Assembly: GCF_030272615.1 (NCBI RefSeq)
Contig: NC_081409.1
Location: 619,842,255-619,906,254 of the forward strand
DNA length: 64,000 nt
Reading direction: 5' to 3'
DNA from: Cryptomeria japonica
Taxonomy: Eukaryota; Streptophyta; Pinopsida; Cupressales; Cupressaceae
Shown here: piece after piece, positions 10,474 to 21,930 of the stretch
Layout of the letters: each line of letters opens with the position of its first letter
Position numbering within the stretch: the first letter of the stretch is position 1
Position numbers and translations under genes: made by a program
Notes under the pieces: generated by a model
What the model saw: the letters and a program-made list of their open reading frames with translations, nothing else
Told to the model about the DNA's origin: nothing
The model's database searches: none

Positions 10474-13400
10474 TTATTTAAAGACATGATAGATTGAATA
10501 AGGTATTTGAATATGACATGCTAAATGCTCAACTATAAGTGAGATCAAAAACATGTATAAAGTGATAAAAATTGAAGAAGAAAAGTCACAAGAAATCTTA
10601 GAAGAGGGATGAGTGTAATTTATTAGAGCCTTATTCCTAGAGGAAAGGACTTTATGATGAATAGGAGATAAAGATTCATAAGTGGATTTAGAAATTTGAT
10701 AGGAGTCATAAAGAGATTTGGTCATCTCCAAGATTTCCTTATGGGGGGAATGAGAGTTGATAGAAGTAGAAGATGATTTAGTTGAAGTGAGATCATCATC
10801 ACTACTAAATATAGCATTCACATTGAGAGATGGTCTTTTAGATGCTTTGGTGGGCTTAGAAAGATTATATCCAAGTCCAAATGAATATTCATGCATGTTA
10901 TGCTCTAAAGGAACTTTAATTCCTTGTTCATTTGTGCCACAACCATTTCCACTATAGCCACTCTTAGCCAAAATATGAAAACCACGACCATACCGATTAG
11001 CCATTTTAGAAAGAAAAGGTGGTTTTTCATAAGACAAAGAATCAAATTTTTCAGAATTAGAGGTGTGAGGAGAAGAAGTTTGAGAAGCGGCCACAAAATT
11101 ATTGCTCATAGGTTCAGGTAAGTTTGATTGATCTCTAGTTTCTTCCTTCTTTTTAACTTTAAGCTCTTTAGGAGGAGCCCTATACTCACCTACAAAGGTG
11201 GGATTAAAATAAAGAGATCCCCAATCGTCTTCTGTGAGAACCTTCTCAGGATCAAAAGCCTTTTCATGTGTAGATTCAAGTTGAGAAGAATCTTCTTCAG
11301 GAACTTCAAACTCATCCAAAGAATTTTGATTATCAGAGGGTGATGATCCATCCATAGGTATCTTGTTTAACGAGTCATCACTAGAAGAGGAAGGCTTAGA
11401 AGAACTCCCTTTGGAAGTAGATGTTTGCAAACAAGCTTGAAAATTAGTATCACCTATCAAGGTATATGTCTTATTATTATAAATAAATTTAACTTGTCTA
11501 TACAATGTAGAGGGGACACCTTTCATACTATGAATCCAAGGTCTCCCTAATAACAAGTTGTATGTTAGATTTCCCGACATAACATGGATAGGAGTAGGCA
11601 AAGTAACAGGTCCCACTATGATGGGTAAGGTGATAATACCTAATGAAGACTTAGCCACATTATCAAAGCCTCGAATGGGACGAGAGTCAGGCTCAATAAG
11701 GGATGTATCCACATTCATCTTATGAAATAGATTAATGCTACACACATTAAGGCCAGAACCATTATCTACCAGTGTTCGTCTTATAGCAGTGTCATTTATG
11801 ATAACCACAATCATCAAGGGATCATATTGATATTGAATTTCACTAGTAGGCAACTCATCTTGAGTAAACACAATTTGAGCTTTAGGATTCATCACAGAGT
11901 TAACCAAAGACACTATATTAATAGATGTATTAGGTGGAGGAACATTCAAATCTTTCAAGGCATCTTGTAACATTCCATGATGAGCAGAAGAAGTTTGGAT
12001 CAAATCCCAAAGGGATATCTTAGCAGGGGTAGCTTTGAGTTGTTCTATGAGATCATAGTCCTTACTAAGCATTTGTGAAATACGAGGAGCTTGAGGAAGA
12101 ATAGGTTGGGAAGGAGGAAGTGAAGTTGGGATAACTGGAGGAGGATTAGGTTGCCTATTGTTTCTTGTGTTATAGGTATGGGCAACCGCATGATAACTCT
12201 CTCTAGTTAATTGCTTAGCATACTCATAAGGGATCTTAGTAGAATAACCTCCTTGCACAGTAATAATAGGTTTCTTAGGAGTGCAAAAAGAATCATTAGC
12301 ATAACCACCTTGAACCACTAAGATAGGCTTATTTAAAGGTTGAGAATTTTGAGAAGGATAGGCACCTTAGACAGTGAAGAGAGGTTTGTTAGGTGTTTCA
12401 TTCACATGTATCAAATTGATTGAGGATGGTTTAGGGGAATGAACAAAAGTGTTGGAAGAATTGTTGATAGTCTTCTCTTGCACTAAAATCTCATCATGGA
12501 TTAAATCAATTTTAGGAGAGAGACAAGGGGTAGGCATTGATGTTCTAGTAGGCAGAGTAATATTAGGAAAGGTCACATCATCCTCTATCATCAAAGGATC
12601 TACATGGGGAATAAACTCTCTAGGAGAAGGATCAACATTACTCTCTAAAGTCTCACTTTTGAGAGGGAGATCTTTGAAAGATATGTTAACCATCTTGCTT
12701 TGAACTAGGGTTTCCTTATGAGTAGAACCAAGTTGAGAAGAGGGAGATGCTTTTTTTTTAGAGAGAGAATGATTGAGATTCAAGGAAGGTGAAAAACTAT
12801 CAAGGGAGTTTTAAATCTTGATTTCATTCCCTTTGGATAGGGTTCTCTCATGGGATAGAGAATAATCTACACCTTCTTCTAATGGTTCATCCCAAATAGT
12901 GAAGTTGTTGAAAGGAATGTTTGAAGTATTGTCAATTTCGGGAGAGGAGATAACATTGTTTATTAATTCCTCATCCTTAGGAGGGAGAGCATCAATAGAT
13001 GTGTTAAACTCATCCTCTTTCCTCAAAATATGTTCAATATGATCTTTAGGGGAGAGAGAATTAAGGAAATTGCTTATTATTTCATCTTCTTTCTCTAAGG
13101 GATGCTTATGGGTAAGACAAACTTTAGGAGAAGGGTAAGCATTTATCATTAATTCATCATCTCTAGTGGGAATTTTGTTGGAAAAGGAAATGCCATCACT
13201 AGGGAATGTAGGGATCCTGTCATCTTCTTGCACAAAAGGATCCTCATGAAGGGAGTGTTTTTTAGGAGGAACATGAACATATTTCTCCAAAGATTCATGC
13301 TTAGGAAGGAGATCTTTGAAAGAAGTGTTCATAACCTCTTGTTGCACTAACATGCCCCCGTTGGAAGGACCAAATTTAGGAGAAAATAAGTCAATGTCCA

Positions 13401-13707
13401 TCAATGCATTTTCACTTAGAGAGGAATCATGTAGGGAAGGTGAAGTAACATTAAGAAAGGTGTTTATGATATCATTCTCTTCCTCTAGGATAGATAAATA
13501 GGAAGGGCACATTTTAGGAGAATTGTCAAGATCACTCTTAAAGTCTTCATCCTCAGAGCATGGGAGAGTCTCAAAGGGATTGGAAGCAACTCTTTTAGGC
13601 ACTAAAATTTTGTTATAGATGGGGGGAGGTTCTTTAGGAAAAGGAAAAATTGAAACAAGGGAAGCTAACCCATTATCACATCTATGAAATGGATGCATCA
13701 TGACCAC
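10474..13707 (-). pseudogene. Long ORF of element E: acidic repeat region, retropepsin-like and G-patch-like segments
   Basis: One frame of about 1077 codons is interrupted by only two TAA stops (12811-12813 and 12367-12369). The first 450 residues are acidic and Pro/Ser-rich and include a duplicated block of about 95 residues. A Ty3/gypsy-type aspartic protease follows: LVDNGSGLNVCSI with its Asp codon at 11764-11766, then LLLGRPWIHSMKGVPSTL. DNG replaces the usual DSG/DTG. Near 10890-11020 a G-patch-like stretch has GYSGNGCGTNEQGIKVPLE and a later FGLGYN. No capsid or zinc knuckle is recognised. The start at 13707 is the first Met of the frame, about 340 bases after the LTR. The role is probably Gag-protease of a non-autonomous element; the N-terminal function is unknown. 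Confidence 0.75.
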
Positions 13708-14025
13708 AATTTTCCTCTTTCAAATGATAAGACATGCAAAATAGAAGCAAATGTTTAATTTTAACCAATGCAAGCACTTAGAATGTAGATTTAGAAAATG
13801 AAATTTATGATTCAAATGAGTTCCTAAATCAGATTTCAAATTAGTGATCCCAATTAAGCTATCCACAAGTTCAACTTTGAATTGAAAAATTAGGGTTTTA
13901 GCAAAAATTTCCTCTAGATTATTTTGAATCTTGCAAGAAATTAAAACTTGTAAATACAAATTTGATTTTGCAATAGCATAAACACTCAAATTGTAAAACA
14001 TAAATCAGAATTAGAGAAGATTGGA

Positions 14026-14044
14026 GTTCACGTTGGGTTCACCA
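14026..14044 (-). other. Primer-binding site candidate of element E
   Basis: On the minus strand TGGTGAACCCAACGTGAAC starts three bases after the LTR end. It begins TGG as a site for a CCA-ended tRNA should, but I cannot name the tRNA. It differs from the TGGTATCAGA sites of the other elements here. Confidence 0.65.
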
Positions 14045-14047
14045 AAA

Positions 14048-15693
14048 TGTGTGGGGGAAAAAGTGACACTAAGCAAACATGCCCTAATCTCACCTTTTGA
14101 CACACATTTGTGGAATATGAAAGAGCCTAGAGGTATCACACAATTGGCTACTTCTTTTTGTGGAAGAGAGAGCCACGGGCTACCTATTAGGATTTCTATT
14201 CCTTTGTTGCAAATGATAGATAGAATGATGCAAGTTCAATCCCTAACCCCAAAGTGCAAGTATGAACTAATAACAAGATTGCAGAATTGAACTTAAACAA
14301 TGGAAAGCTGTAAACACAAGGACAAGACAAGAATGTAAATGTGTACCTGGTGTTAAAATCTAAGTGAAAATGTTTGGGACGGGGGCGCGGGCGCCACTGT
14401 CCTGATTCTGCCCCTGAAACTACTCCTGAAACTGCTGTTTTGCAACCTGAAAAGCTGTCAAAAATGCTGAAACTTGCTGTCTGACAGAAGGACCAGGGTG
14501 CCCAGCGCCCCTGTCATGGTAGGACCAGGGCGCCCCACGCCCCTGTCCTAGTCTTTTTCTCTGCAATTTGGTGTGGAGTGTTGTCTCGGCCTGCTTCTTC
14601 CGGATCTGTAACTTGCGGTGTCGTTTGAATCCCGAAACCTGCACTTATATCTGAAAAGGGTATGGTGGGCGGCTATATATGGTTTTGCCTTAGTCAAACC
14701 CCTGCTTTGGTGGTTTCCACCTCCATGAATAGCCAAGTTGTATTGTAAAAGTAGTGTGTGTGCAGACCTTGTGTGTGTGCAAGATCCTAAAATGCAAGTA
14801 AGCAAACTAGAGCAACCTAGAAAGTAAACCCTAATTGCTTGTAAATGATAATGTAAATGCTCCAAATCAAGATGAAAAGTGATCTAAAGCATGAATATAA
14901 ATGATGTAATGAAGCTTATGCAAAGACATGAAAACAACATGAAATCATACCCAACTCCAAGGGAGGGGTACAAGCCAATCTTTAGTCGGTGATCCCTTAT
15001 TGCTCTTCAATACCTTCAAAGCCCTAAATGGATGAATGAAATTGATAGATGCTTGATGGATGGATGTTGAATGTTATTGAAGTCTTCAAAGATCTACTCT
15101 TTCACTGCATAGAAGGTCCTTGAAAACCAAAAATTCAGATCCTTTCAAATGAAGAAAGAGAGCTCTTATATATGAAACCCTAGGTCTTAATTTCAACTTT
15201 TGGCCGACCTAGAGATTGAATCTCCCGCCAATTTCTTGGGGTTAAGCTTTATTTTATGATTGGATCGCGCTCCTAAAATTTTGGGAAAAATGTCCAGGAC
15301 CATGTGCACTCTGAGCGCCATGGTTCCGGCAACTTTTCACCAAATTTTTAGGGTCATTGGATATGATGATTTTAGAGAGAATCTTGGAGTTACAGCTGAT
15401 TTCGAGATGTTTTGACCCTCGAAATCAAGCCCCCAAGTTCAAAATAGGACCTAATTAGGGTTTTAGATTAAATGATGTATTGGAAGAATAAAATGAAAGG
15501 GGCACACTTTAATGAAAAGGGCCCAACTTTATGATATGGGAGATGATAAAATAGAACCTTAGACCTAATTAATTTAATTAATTAAGTGCTAAAGGGGAAA
15601 TGCAATGCAAAATGCAAAATGCACCAAGGCAGGTGCTAAACTAGGTGTGAAATTGTACCACCCTAGCAAGTGCGTACAATTTACGACGCTACA
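14048..15693 (-). repeat. 5' LTR of element E
   Basis: 1646 bases, nearly identical to 6977-8651 apart from scattered substitutions and one missing GC-rich unit. TGTAGCG...CA ends on the minus strand. Followed at 15694 by the ATAAA duplication. Confidence 0.93.
15163..15172 (-). promoter_or_regulatory. TATA-like box of element E
   Basis: On the minus strand TATATAAGAG lies in the 5' LTR in the transcribed direction; the same word is at 8121-8130 in the other LTR. Motif only. Confidence 0.5.
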
Positions 15694-16230
15694 ATAAATA
15701 ATTAGGGAGGGAAGGAGAAAGAGAAGAGAGATAGAGAGAGGTAAGATATACATAAGTGGGGAGGGAGGAAGGGATAGGTTTGAAGAGTGAGAAGGGAGGG
15801 AGATAGAGGTAAGTAGTGAGGGAAGGAGAGAGAGATTATCGAGGGAAGTGGTTGAGAGTGAAGCAAAGATGAAGAGAGAAATGCATAGGGGAGATCTAGA
15901 TATGTGGATAGGTAGAGAGAGGGACAAAGGGAAATAGGTAGGGATGGATAGGTAGAGAGAGATAGATGGTGGGAGAGAGATGTGTGTAGAGAAATATAGG
16001 TAGGGAGTAAGGGAGAGAGAGGAATGCAAAGAAATAGAGGTAGAGAGGGAGTGAAAGGGAGGTCTAGAGAGTAAGATAGAGAGAGAGAGAGGTAGGTCTA
16101 GATGTTGGGGAGAGAGGAGAGAGTAAGATAGAGAGGTAGAGAGAGGGTATAGAGGAAGAGTGATATGGGGAGAGATAGTTCTAGACCTTAAGGGAGATAA
16201 AGAGAGTGAGATAGAGAGAAAGAGAGAAAG
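15694..16230. repeat. GA-rich polypurine tract
   Basis: Irregular gagagag/ggtagag repeats on the plus strand. Same character as 6905-6976, from which it is split by element E, and as 34066-35161. The apparent minus-strand ORF at 15589-16029 is a low-complexity Ser/Leu/Pro translation of this tract and is not a gene. Confidence 0.88.
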
Positions 16231-16530
16231 GTTATAGTAGTCTAATTAAATTAATGAAATTTGGTTGTCTATAAATTTATAAAATCTTCTCAAGTTTACA
16301 TTATTCTTTTTAACTCCTAGAAATTTGAAACCATTTTCAAACATCTTGTCAATATATACATGAAATATAACTTAAATTATAAGAAAAGTAAAAAAGACAT
16401 TGAAATGTGACTTATACTTAAATGGCATATTTCATGTATATATTTTGATGAAGAGAAAATGTCCTGATACAGAGATTATTTTATTTCACAATAACTTGAG
16501 TATGTTACTATGCACTTGTATTAGGTGAAT
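16231..16530. repeat. Repeat R, copy C (start only)
   Basis: Follows a GA tract and aligns with 35165-35420, sharing actcctaga, catgaaatataactta, gacattgaaatgtga and gagattatttt. Divergence begins near 16530. Confidence 0.75.
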
Positions 16531-17809
16531 GTGTAGTGTTCATCCTTTACATACTTTTATTTTGATGTATTCTTAGATATTCATGGACTTGTTTAGATAC
16601 ATTTATGATAGTCTTGGTAGATTCTTATGGTTTGGTTTATGTTATGATGATAGACATTTCATGTTGACAGATGATACATTATGTTTTATGTAGATGATGA
16701 TACATTCAAGAATTTGCTGAGATTTATATTTGGATATTTATGTATTTTCAGTTATTTATTCTTACTTATGATGTTATCATGCTATGTGGTAACCATGCTT
16801 CATTATTATATTAGACATGATGATGTGTCTTCATTATGTTGTATTGTATATTGAACGTGGAAGGGACGATGTCATACCACTCATTGTGAGTGGGGTGCGA
16901 TGTTGTGATTCTCTTACCACCTATGTGTCTACCCCACATGACTTCACCTCCACATGGATTCACTAGTCAAAGCATATATCTAATCCCATTGGCAAGTTGA
17001 AACGGGGAATCATATAATGTCCTCACATTCTAGGCCTAGTTGAAACCTTATCAGCTCTAGTATATTGGTTATGTAGTGTTTATTTAATTATTATGTGGGT
17101 TGGTTTTATTGTGGTAATTAATTAATAATATGATGAGTTCTAGTGTGTAAATAATAAATAATATTTATTGAGATTTTAATATTGTTAAATAAACTATTTT
17201 ATTGAAGATATTATATTTAATTGAGCTTTTAATTGATTGCTTTATTTAGAGATTTTATATTTAATTGATAAGTAATTATTTATTCTTTTATTTTATGTTA
17301 TTTTCTTTATTGGCCAATTGGGAGTTTTATTTAGTATTTATTATTTTCTCTTTGTTTTCAAAGGTGAAAGTGGAGTGAGATTTATGCTTTGCATTGAGTT
17401 TTTGATTGGGTTTTATGCATGAGAGATTATTATTATTAGGATTCTTGCTTTATGTTTTATTTACGGATTTTTGGAATGTTTTAAGGGGGGTTTTTGCGTT
17501 ATTATTGCGTAATTTTGGAATTGGAGAAGTGGGTAATATTGTTCTAGAGAATTTTTTATATTTTTGAGAGAAGAATTGCTTTTGGATTTTGAAGAAGTTT
17601 TTTGTGGAATCGATTGTTATGGATTGCATTGGTGTTTTTTGGATTTTGGTTGCACTTCTATTTTTCTTCAAATTTCGATCTGTCTTCTAATTTCTAGGTT
17701 AGAGGGTTTCTTGCCTTTGCAATTAATTTTACATCTTTTATTTTTGAAAGGAAAAGATTGTCTAATTTGTGTCTGTAAACTATCTTCTAGGTTTATTGGA
17801 GAGAAATTG
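16531..17809. other. AT-rich non-coding DNA, possibly an old LTR remnant
   Basis: No coding recognised. Around 16855-17040 is a more GC-balanced patch (gaacgtggaagggacgatgtc), followed by very AT-rich DNA with taattaattaat words and then T-rich DNA. This texture resembles a degraded gypsy LTR, but no second copy lies in the window. Confidence 0.4.
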
Positions 17810-18633
17810 TGATGTAGGAGCATCCCCGATTGATGAGCAATCTTGAATCAACCAAAAATATTTCCTTTCAGTTTTGTTCTTGTTTAGTTCTTTGTGCAGT
17901 TTTTTGTATTCTTACTAGTATGTATTGATAGTTGCTTGTTCCTTGTGGAAGATCTTATTTTTAGTTTTCAAACGGTTTTATGTGCTTGATTCTAGATTTA
18001 CAACTCATTTGGGTCCTTTACTAGTTAGTTATCATTTCTGATTGATGGTTATGGGTTCTAGGACAATTCTTATGCTTACCAATTGGTTTTCCTTCATTAC
18101 CGATGTGATTCTTGGTGTGTGGATCCATCTTGGGTCTTGTCTAATTTTTTTTGGCATGTGGCTGACCTTCCCCATGAACCACATCACTTGGTTGTTATTT
18201 TTCTGGATATATTTCTTAATTCTTAGGGCTGACCTAATTACACGTTTCATTTTTTTGCATTAGTGGATGTAATCTTATGAGGCCGACCTGAAAGTGTTCG
18301 GGTGGGTATAAATATGTTATCATATATTCATTTGTAGGGGGTGAAGGAAATAGAACTAAGAATAAGGATTGAGATTCGCATGTGGTGATCTGGTTAGTTC
18401 TTAGAGTCCCGGTTGGATTGCATCTAGCTTGAAGAATGCATGTAATCAGTTAATTAATGGATGTTCTTTGACGATAATCTGATGATTGCCAGATGATTCC
18501 CAAAAGTTATAAGGCTTTAAATATGATCTATTTATGTGAATTTGTTATGCTTTCTTGTTGCTTTTGTTGTGTCTCTCTTGTTGCATAAGTTAGTTGACTC
18601 TTTTGAGGGTTTTTACCAATTATGGTTGCATCA
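17810..18633 (+). repeat. 5' LTR of gypsy B'
   Basis: 824 bases, collinear with 20711-21531 (for example tgatgtaggagcatcccc against tgatgcaggagcatcccc). Ends gcatca just before the primer site. Confidence 0.93.
18307..18314 (+). promoter_or_regulatory. TATA-like box of gypsy B'
   Basis: TATAAATA in the 5' LTR, kept at 21207-21214 in the 3' LTR. Motif only. Confidence 0.5.
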
Positions 18634-18634
18634 A

Positions 18635-18650
18635 GTGGTATCAGAGGTGG
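18635..18650 (+). other. Primer-binding site of gypsy B'
   Basis: GTGGTATCAGAGGTGG right after the LTR. It contains TGGTATCAGAG, complementary to initiator tRNA-Met. Confidence 0.85.
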
Positions 18651-18823
18651 TTATGTACTAGCTAGTGGAAGAATCATTTGCAAACGTTGAGGCATTCCTT
18701 GGGGTGGACAGATCGTCGATTGGAGGCAAGTTATGCATGTGTTCAATAGATCACCAAGGGGAGGCAATTGAAACTGGTATTCTGATCATCAAGTTCAGGC
18801 AGTGCATGAGAGTAGAAGAAGAG

Positions 18824-19760
18824 ATGTCATCGAGGAGGACAAACCCCCAGAGAGTAGAGAAGATGATATAAGACTTCAAGAATGAAGTAAGGAATGAAAT
18901 TCAAAATGCTTTGGCTAGTTTATGAAGAAACCCTGATTCTAAGGATGAATATGAGGAAGCCAGTGAAGAGCTTGAGGAAGATGAAGGACCAGAAGATGAA
19001 AGAGAGGAAAGATTCCTAAGAGCAGTGGTGCAAGAAAGTAAATTTCACAAAGTTGAGGTTTCCAACTTTTCCGGAACACCGAACCCGGAGGATCTAATCG
19101 ATTGGATCATAGAGTTAGAGGACTACTTTGAGTTTGAGGATGTCAAGGACCCATAGAGAGTATAGTTGGCACAGACCTAGTTGAAAGGGCATGCTACCTT
19201 GTGGTGGAAAGAATTACAAAAAGACAGAGTGGAGAATGGTGAATTGAAGATCACCCAGTGGAGACAGATGATTGCAAGATTGAAGGCCAAGTTCATACTG
19301 GGATACTATGAATTGGATTTTTTCAAGAAGTTACAGAACCTGAAATAGAGAAACATGACTGTGAAGGAACATACTAAGGAATTCTACAAGCTGGTGATTA
19401 GATCTAGACATAGAGAGATGGGTAGAGAAAAGGTGGCAAGGTACATCAATGGACTTGCTTTTAACATTCAAGATGAGATGAGTATGTTGAAGGTTTCCAT
19501 AGTTGAATAATCTTACCAGTATGCTTTAAAGGCCAAGGAGAAGGTGAGGAGATGACAACCAAATAAGGGAAAGGAGAAATTCAAGATGAGTGATATAATG
19601 AAGAAATCAGTTGAAGAAGAGGAGTCAAAACCCAAGTGGAGTAAAGAACCGAAACATAAGACACTGAGGAAAGGTAGCAGCAGTACCAATAGAGAATTTC
19701 CTAGCAAATGTTTCGAGTGTAGAGAAACCAAATATAGATCCTATGAATGTAAGAAAGGAA
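18824..19760 (+). pseudogene. gag pseudogene of gypsy B'
   Basis: Ty3/gypsy capsid protein. An ATG at 18824 in the context MSSRRTNPQR resembles the basic start of gag in element C. A Glu/Asp-rich stretch follows, then the capsid pattern LKGHATLWWKELQ near 19180-19220, a common mark of plant gypsy Gag. A zinc knuckle sits at 19709-19750 (CFECRETKYRSYEC), with Tyr where the metal-binding His should be. In-frame stops are scattered, for example TAAs and TAGs near 18868, 18923, 19155 and 19348. Not functional. Confidence 0.83.
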
Positions 19761-20158
19761 CAACAAGAAGTTGTGTGGAAAGTGAGGAACTAGAAGGTGA
19801 TGGTACTAGATCTAACTATGCACCAGAGCAAGGAGAATCCCTTATGTTCAGAAGAAAGGATACCAGATCTACTCAAAGGAAGAGTCTTTTCCAGACTATG
19901 TGTAAATTAGATGGTAAGTGTTGCAAGGTCATTGTAGATGGTAGAAGTACTGATAATCTAGTATCTAAGGAGATGGTTGTGAAGCTTTGGTTGCTTAAGA
20001 ATCCTTGTCCTTATGAGGTAAGTTGGTTACAACATGATCAAAAGATAGAGATAAAGGAGCAATGTTTGGTGAGTTTCAATATTGGGCCTTTCAGAGATGA
20101 AGTTTTATTTGATGTTGTGACTATGGGTGTTTGGCATGTCTTGTTGGCAAAACCTTAG
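19761..20158 (+). pseudogene. Retropepsin remnant of gypsy B'
   Basis: Matches the protease of element C through KCCKVI(V/I)D and the following DNLVS.EMV..L pattern. The active-site Asp-Ser-Gly has become Asp-Gly-Arg (codons 19937-19945), so it is inactive. The frame ends at TAG 20156-20158, just after the pattern HVLLAKP, which corresponds to HILLGRP in element C. Confidence 0.82.
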
Positions 20159-20710
20159 CAGTATGATAGAGGGGCTATTTATGATAGTAGAATAAACTAG
20201 TTACTATTGAAAATGATGGACATAAGTTCACATTGATTTCTTTGAAGAAGAAAGATGAGGTAAAGAATCTAAGTCCTGAGAGAAGTTTCAATTCTGAGAA
20301 ACTGGTGGTAGAGGTTATACTAGAGGGTTTGAAGAAAGATCTAATAGAACCAGTTGCATAGGTTATACTGGAGGGTGATAGGAGCTTGCAGAAGGATCTG
20401 ATAGTTGAGCATGATGGACAAATTTAACCGGTTGAAAGAGAGTTGATGGTGACAAATCAGATGGAGTCTTATGGAAGAACCAAATCAAAGTTGCAGAAAA
20501 AAAAGACAATGTATAGATCTAAAGAAAAGAAAGGGAAACAAAGAGGGTAAAAGTTTAGAGAAATCGATTGAGGCACCCGAAGAGTTAAAATAGAGGTTGA
20601 TAGATAAAGAAGATTTTTGGATCATAAATGAGCATGGGATATTCATTCTGAATCCTTCTAAATGTTCATGATTTTCCTCTCATGGAACATCTTTTTCTAC
20701 TTGGGTTGTG
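20159..20710 (+). pseudogene. Post-protease remnant of gypsy B'
   Basis: A decayed coding tail with fragments such as KFTLISLKKKDE, then Lys/Glu-rich text with many stops. It runs straight into the 3' LTR with no RT, so about 3 kb of pol is absent compared with element C. Confidence 0.6.
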
Positions 20711-21531
20711 TGATGCAGGAGCATCCCCGGTCAGTGAGCAATCTTGCATCAACCAGAAATATTTCCATTCAGTTTTGTTCTTGTTTAGTTCTTTGTGCAG
20801 TTTTCTGTATTCTTACTGGTATGTGTTGGTAGTTACTTGCTCCTCATGGAATATCTTATTTTTGGTTTCCAAATGGTTTTATGTTCTTTATTCTAGATTT
20901 CTAGTTCATTTGGGTCCTTTACCAGTCAGTTATCGCTTTCGGTTGACTGTTTCGGGTTCCAGGACAATTCTTATTCTTACTGGTTGGTTTTCCTTCATTA
21001 CTGGTGCCATTGTTGGCATGTGGATCCATCTTGGGTCTTGTCTGATGTTCTTTGTAATGTGGTCGACTTTCCCCTTGAACCGCATCACTTGGTTGTTATT
21101 TTCCAAAAAGATTTCTTAACTCTTAGGGCTGACCTAATTACATGTTTCATTTTCCTGCATTGGTGGATGTAATCTTATGAGGCTGACCCAGAAGTGTTTC
21201 GGTGGATATAAATATGTTATCATATATTCATTTGTCAAGGTGGAGGAAGTAGAACTGAGAATAAGGATTGAGATTTGCATGGTGTGATCTGGTTGGTTCT
21301 TAGAGTCCCGTTTGGATTGCATCTGGCTTGAAGCTTGCATGTAACCAGTTAATTATCAGATGTTCTTTGATGATAATTTGATGATTGTCGAATGATTGTT
21401 GGAAGTTATAAGGCTTTAATATGATCTGTTTATGTGAATTTTATATGTTTTCTCACTTATTTTGTTGTGTCTTTCTTGCTACATAAGTCAGTTGACTCTT
21501 TTGAGGGTTTTTACCGGTTATGGCTGCATCA
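20711..21531 (+). repeat. 3' LTR of gypsy B'
   Basis: Collinear with 17810-18633; ends ggctgcatca. Confidence 0.93.
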
Positions 21532-21930
21532 AATTAGTACATATTATTATTTTTTATTACAAAATAAATAGGTTTTGAAGGGACCTGAAACCCTTTCACA
21601 AAGTACTACAAAAAATATTTGCATAGAGATATACCCATTAAAAAATATCCTAGAGTCACCAAAAGACTAGCAAAAATCCAAAACCTAGCAAAAAGATAAC
21701 AAAAAGGAAAAAGCTAGTACAAATTTTTAACAGCCTTCACAGCTTCAGTTTCTAGTTTAGTCATGTTTAGAGAAATTTTCTTGAGCTCCTGAATTTCTTG
21801 TTTGGCAGATTTCTTCTTTAAATTGGTTGTGGTTCTTTTACAAGGCCCCACCCATTTCCTCCTATTTTTTATCCAATGCATCCACATCCATAGTGGTTCC
21901 TTCCTAATGGAGAGTTTTGAGCTTTCCAAC
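21532..21930 (-). mobile_element. Retroposon 3' end (non-LTR type), antisense
   Basis: On the minus strand a short Lys/Glu-rich coiled-coil-like frame (21714-21929) is followed by gggtttcaggtcccttcaaa and a ttttgtaataaaaaataata tail. The same 3' signature (gggtttcaagtcccttcaaa with an aaataaaaaa tail) closes the insert at 32541-33302. Probably the 3' end of a LINE or LINE-mobilised transcript; its class is inferred. Confidence 0.5.

Larger units (their letters stand above)
6977..15693 (-). mobile_element. LTR retrotransposon E, apparently without RT or integrase
   Basis: Two long direct repeats (6977-8651 and 14048-15693) enclose a 5.4 kb interior. The flanks 6972-6976 and 15694-15698 are both ATAAA, a perfect 5 bp target duplication. 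On the minus strand the LTR begins TGTAGCGTCG and ends CCCCCACA-CA, and it has a primer-like site after the right copy and a purine tract before the left copy. This fixes the orientation. The only long ORF has a gypsy-type protease and a G-patch-like segment. No zinc knuckle, RT, RNase H or integrase motif was found, so it is probably non-autonomous. The two LTRs are very similar, making it younger than its neighbours. Confidence 0.92.
17810..21531 (+). mobile_element. Ty3/gypsy element B', internally deleted
   Basis: LTRs at 17810-18633 and 20711-21531, both TGATG...GCATCA, flanked by AATTG on the left and AATTA on the right (one mismatch). The interior is only 2.1 kb and holds gag and the start of protease. 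RT, RNase H and integrase are missing, and no purine tract precedes the 3' LTR. The LTR start matches that of chromodomain element C (35969-42177), so both belong to one family or close relatives. Confidence 0.88.

Noticed and set aside
15589-16029. 146-codon minus-strand ORF rich in Ser, Leu and Pro
   Set aside because: It is the translation of the GA-rich tract; low complexity and no codon structure.
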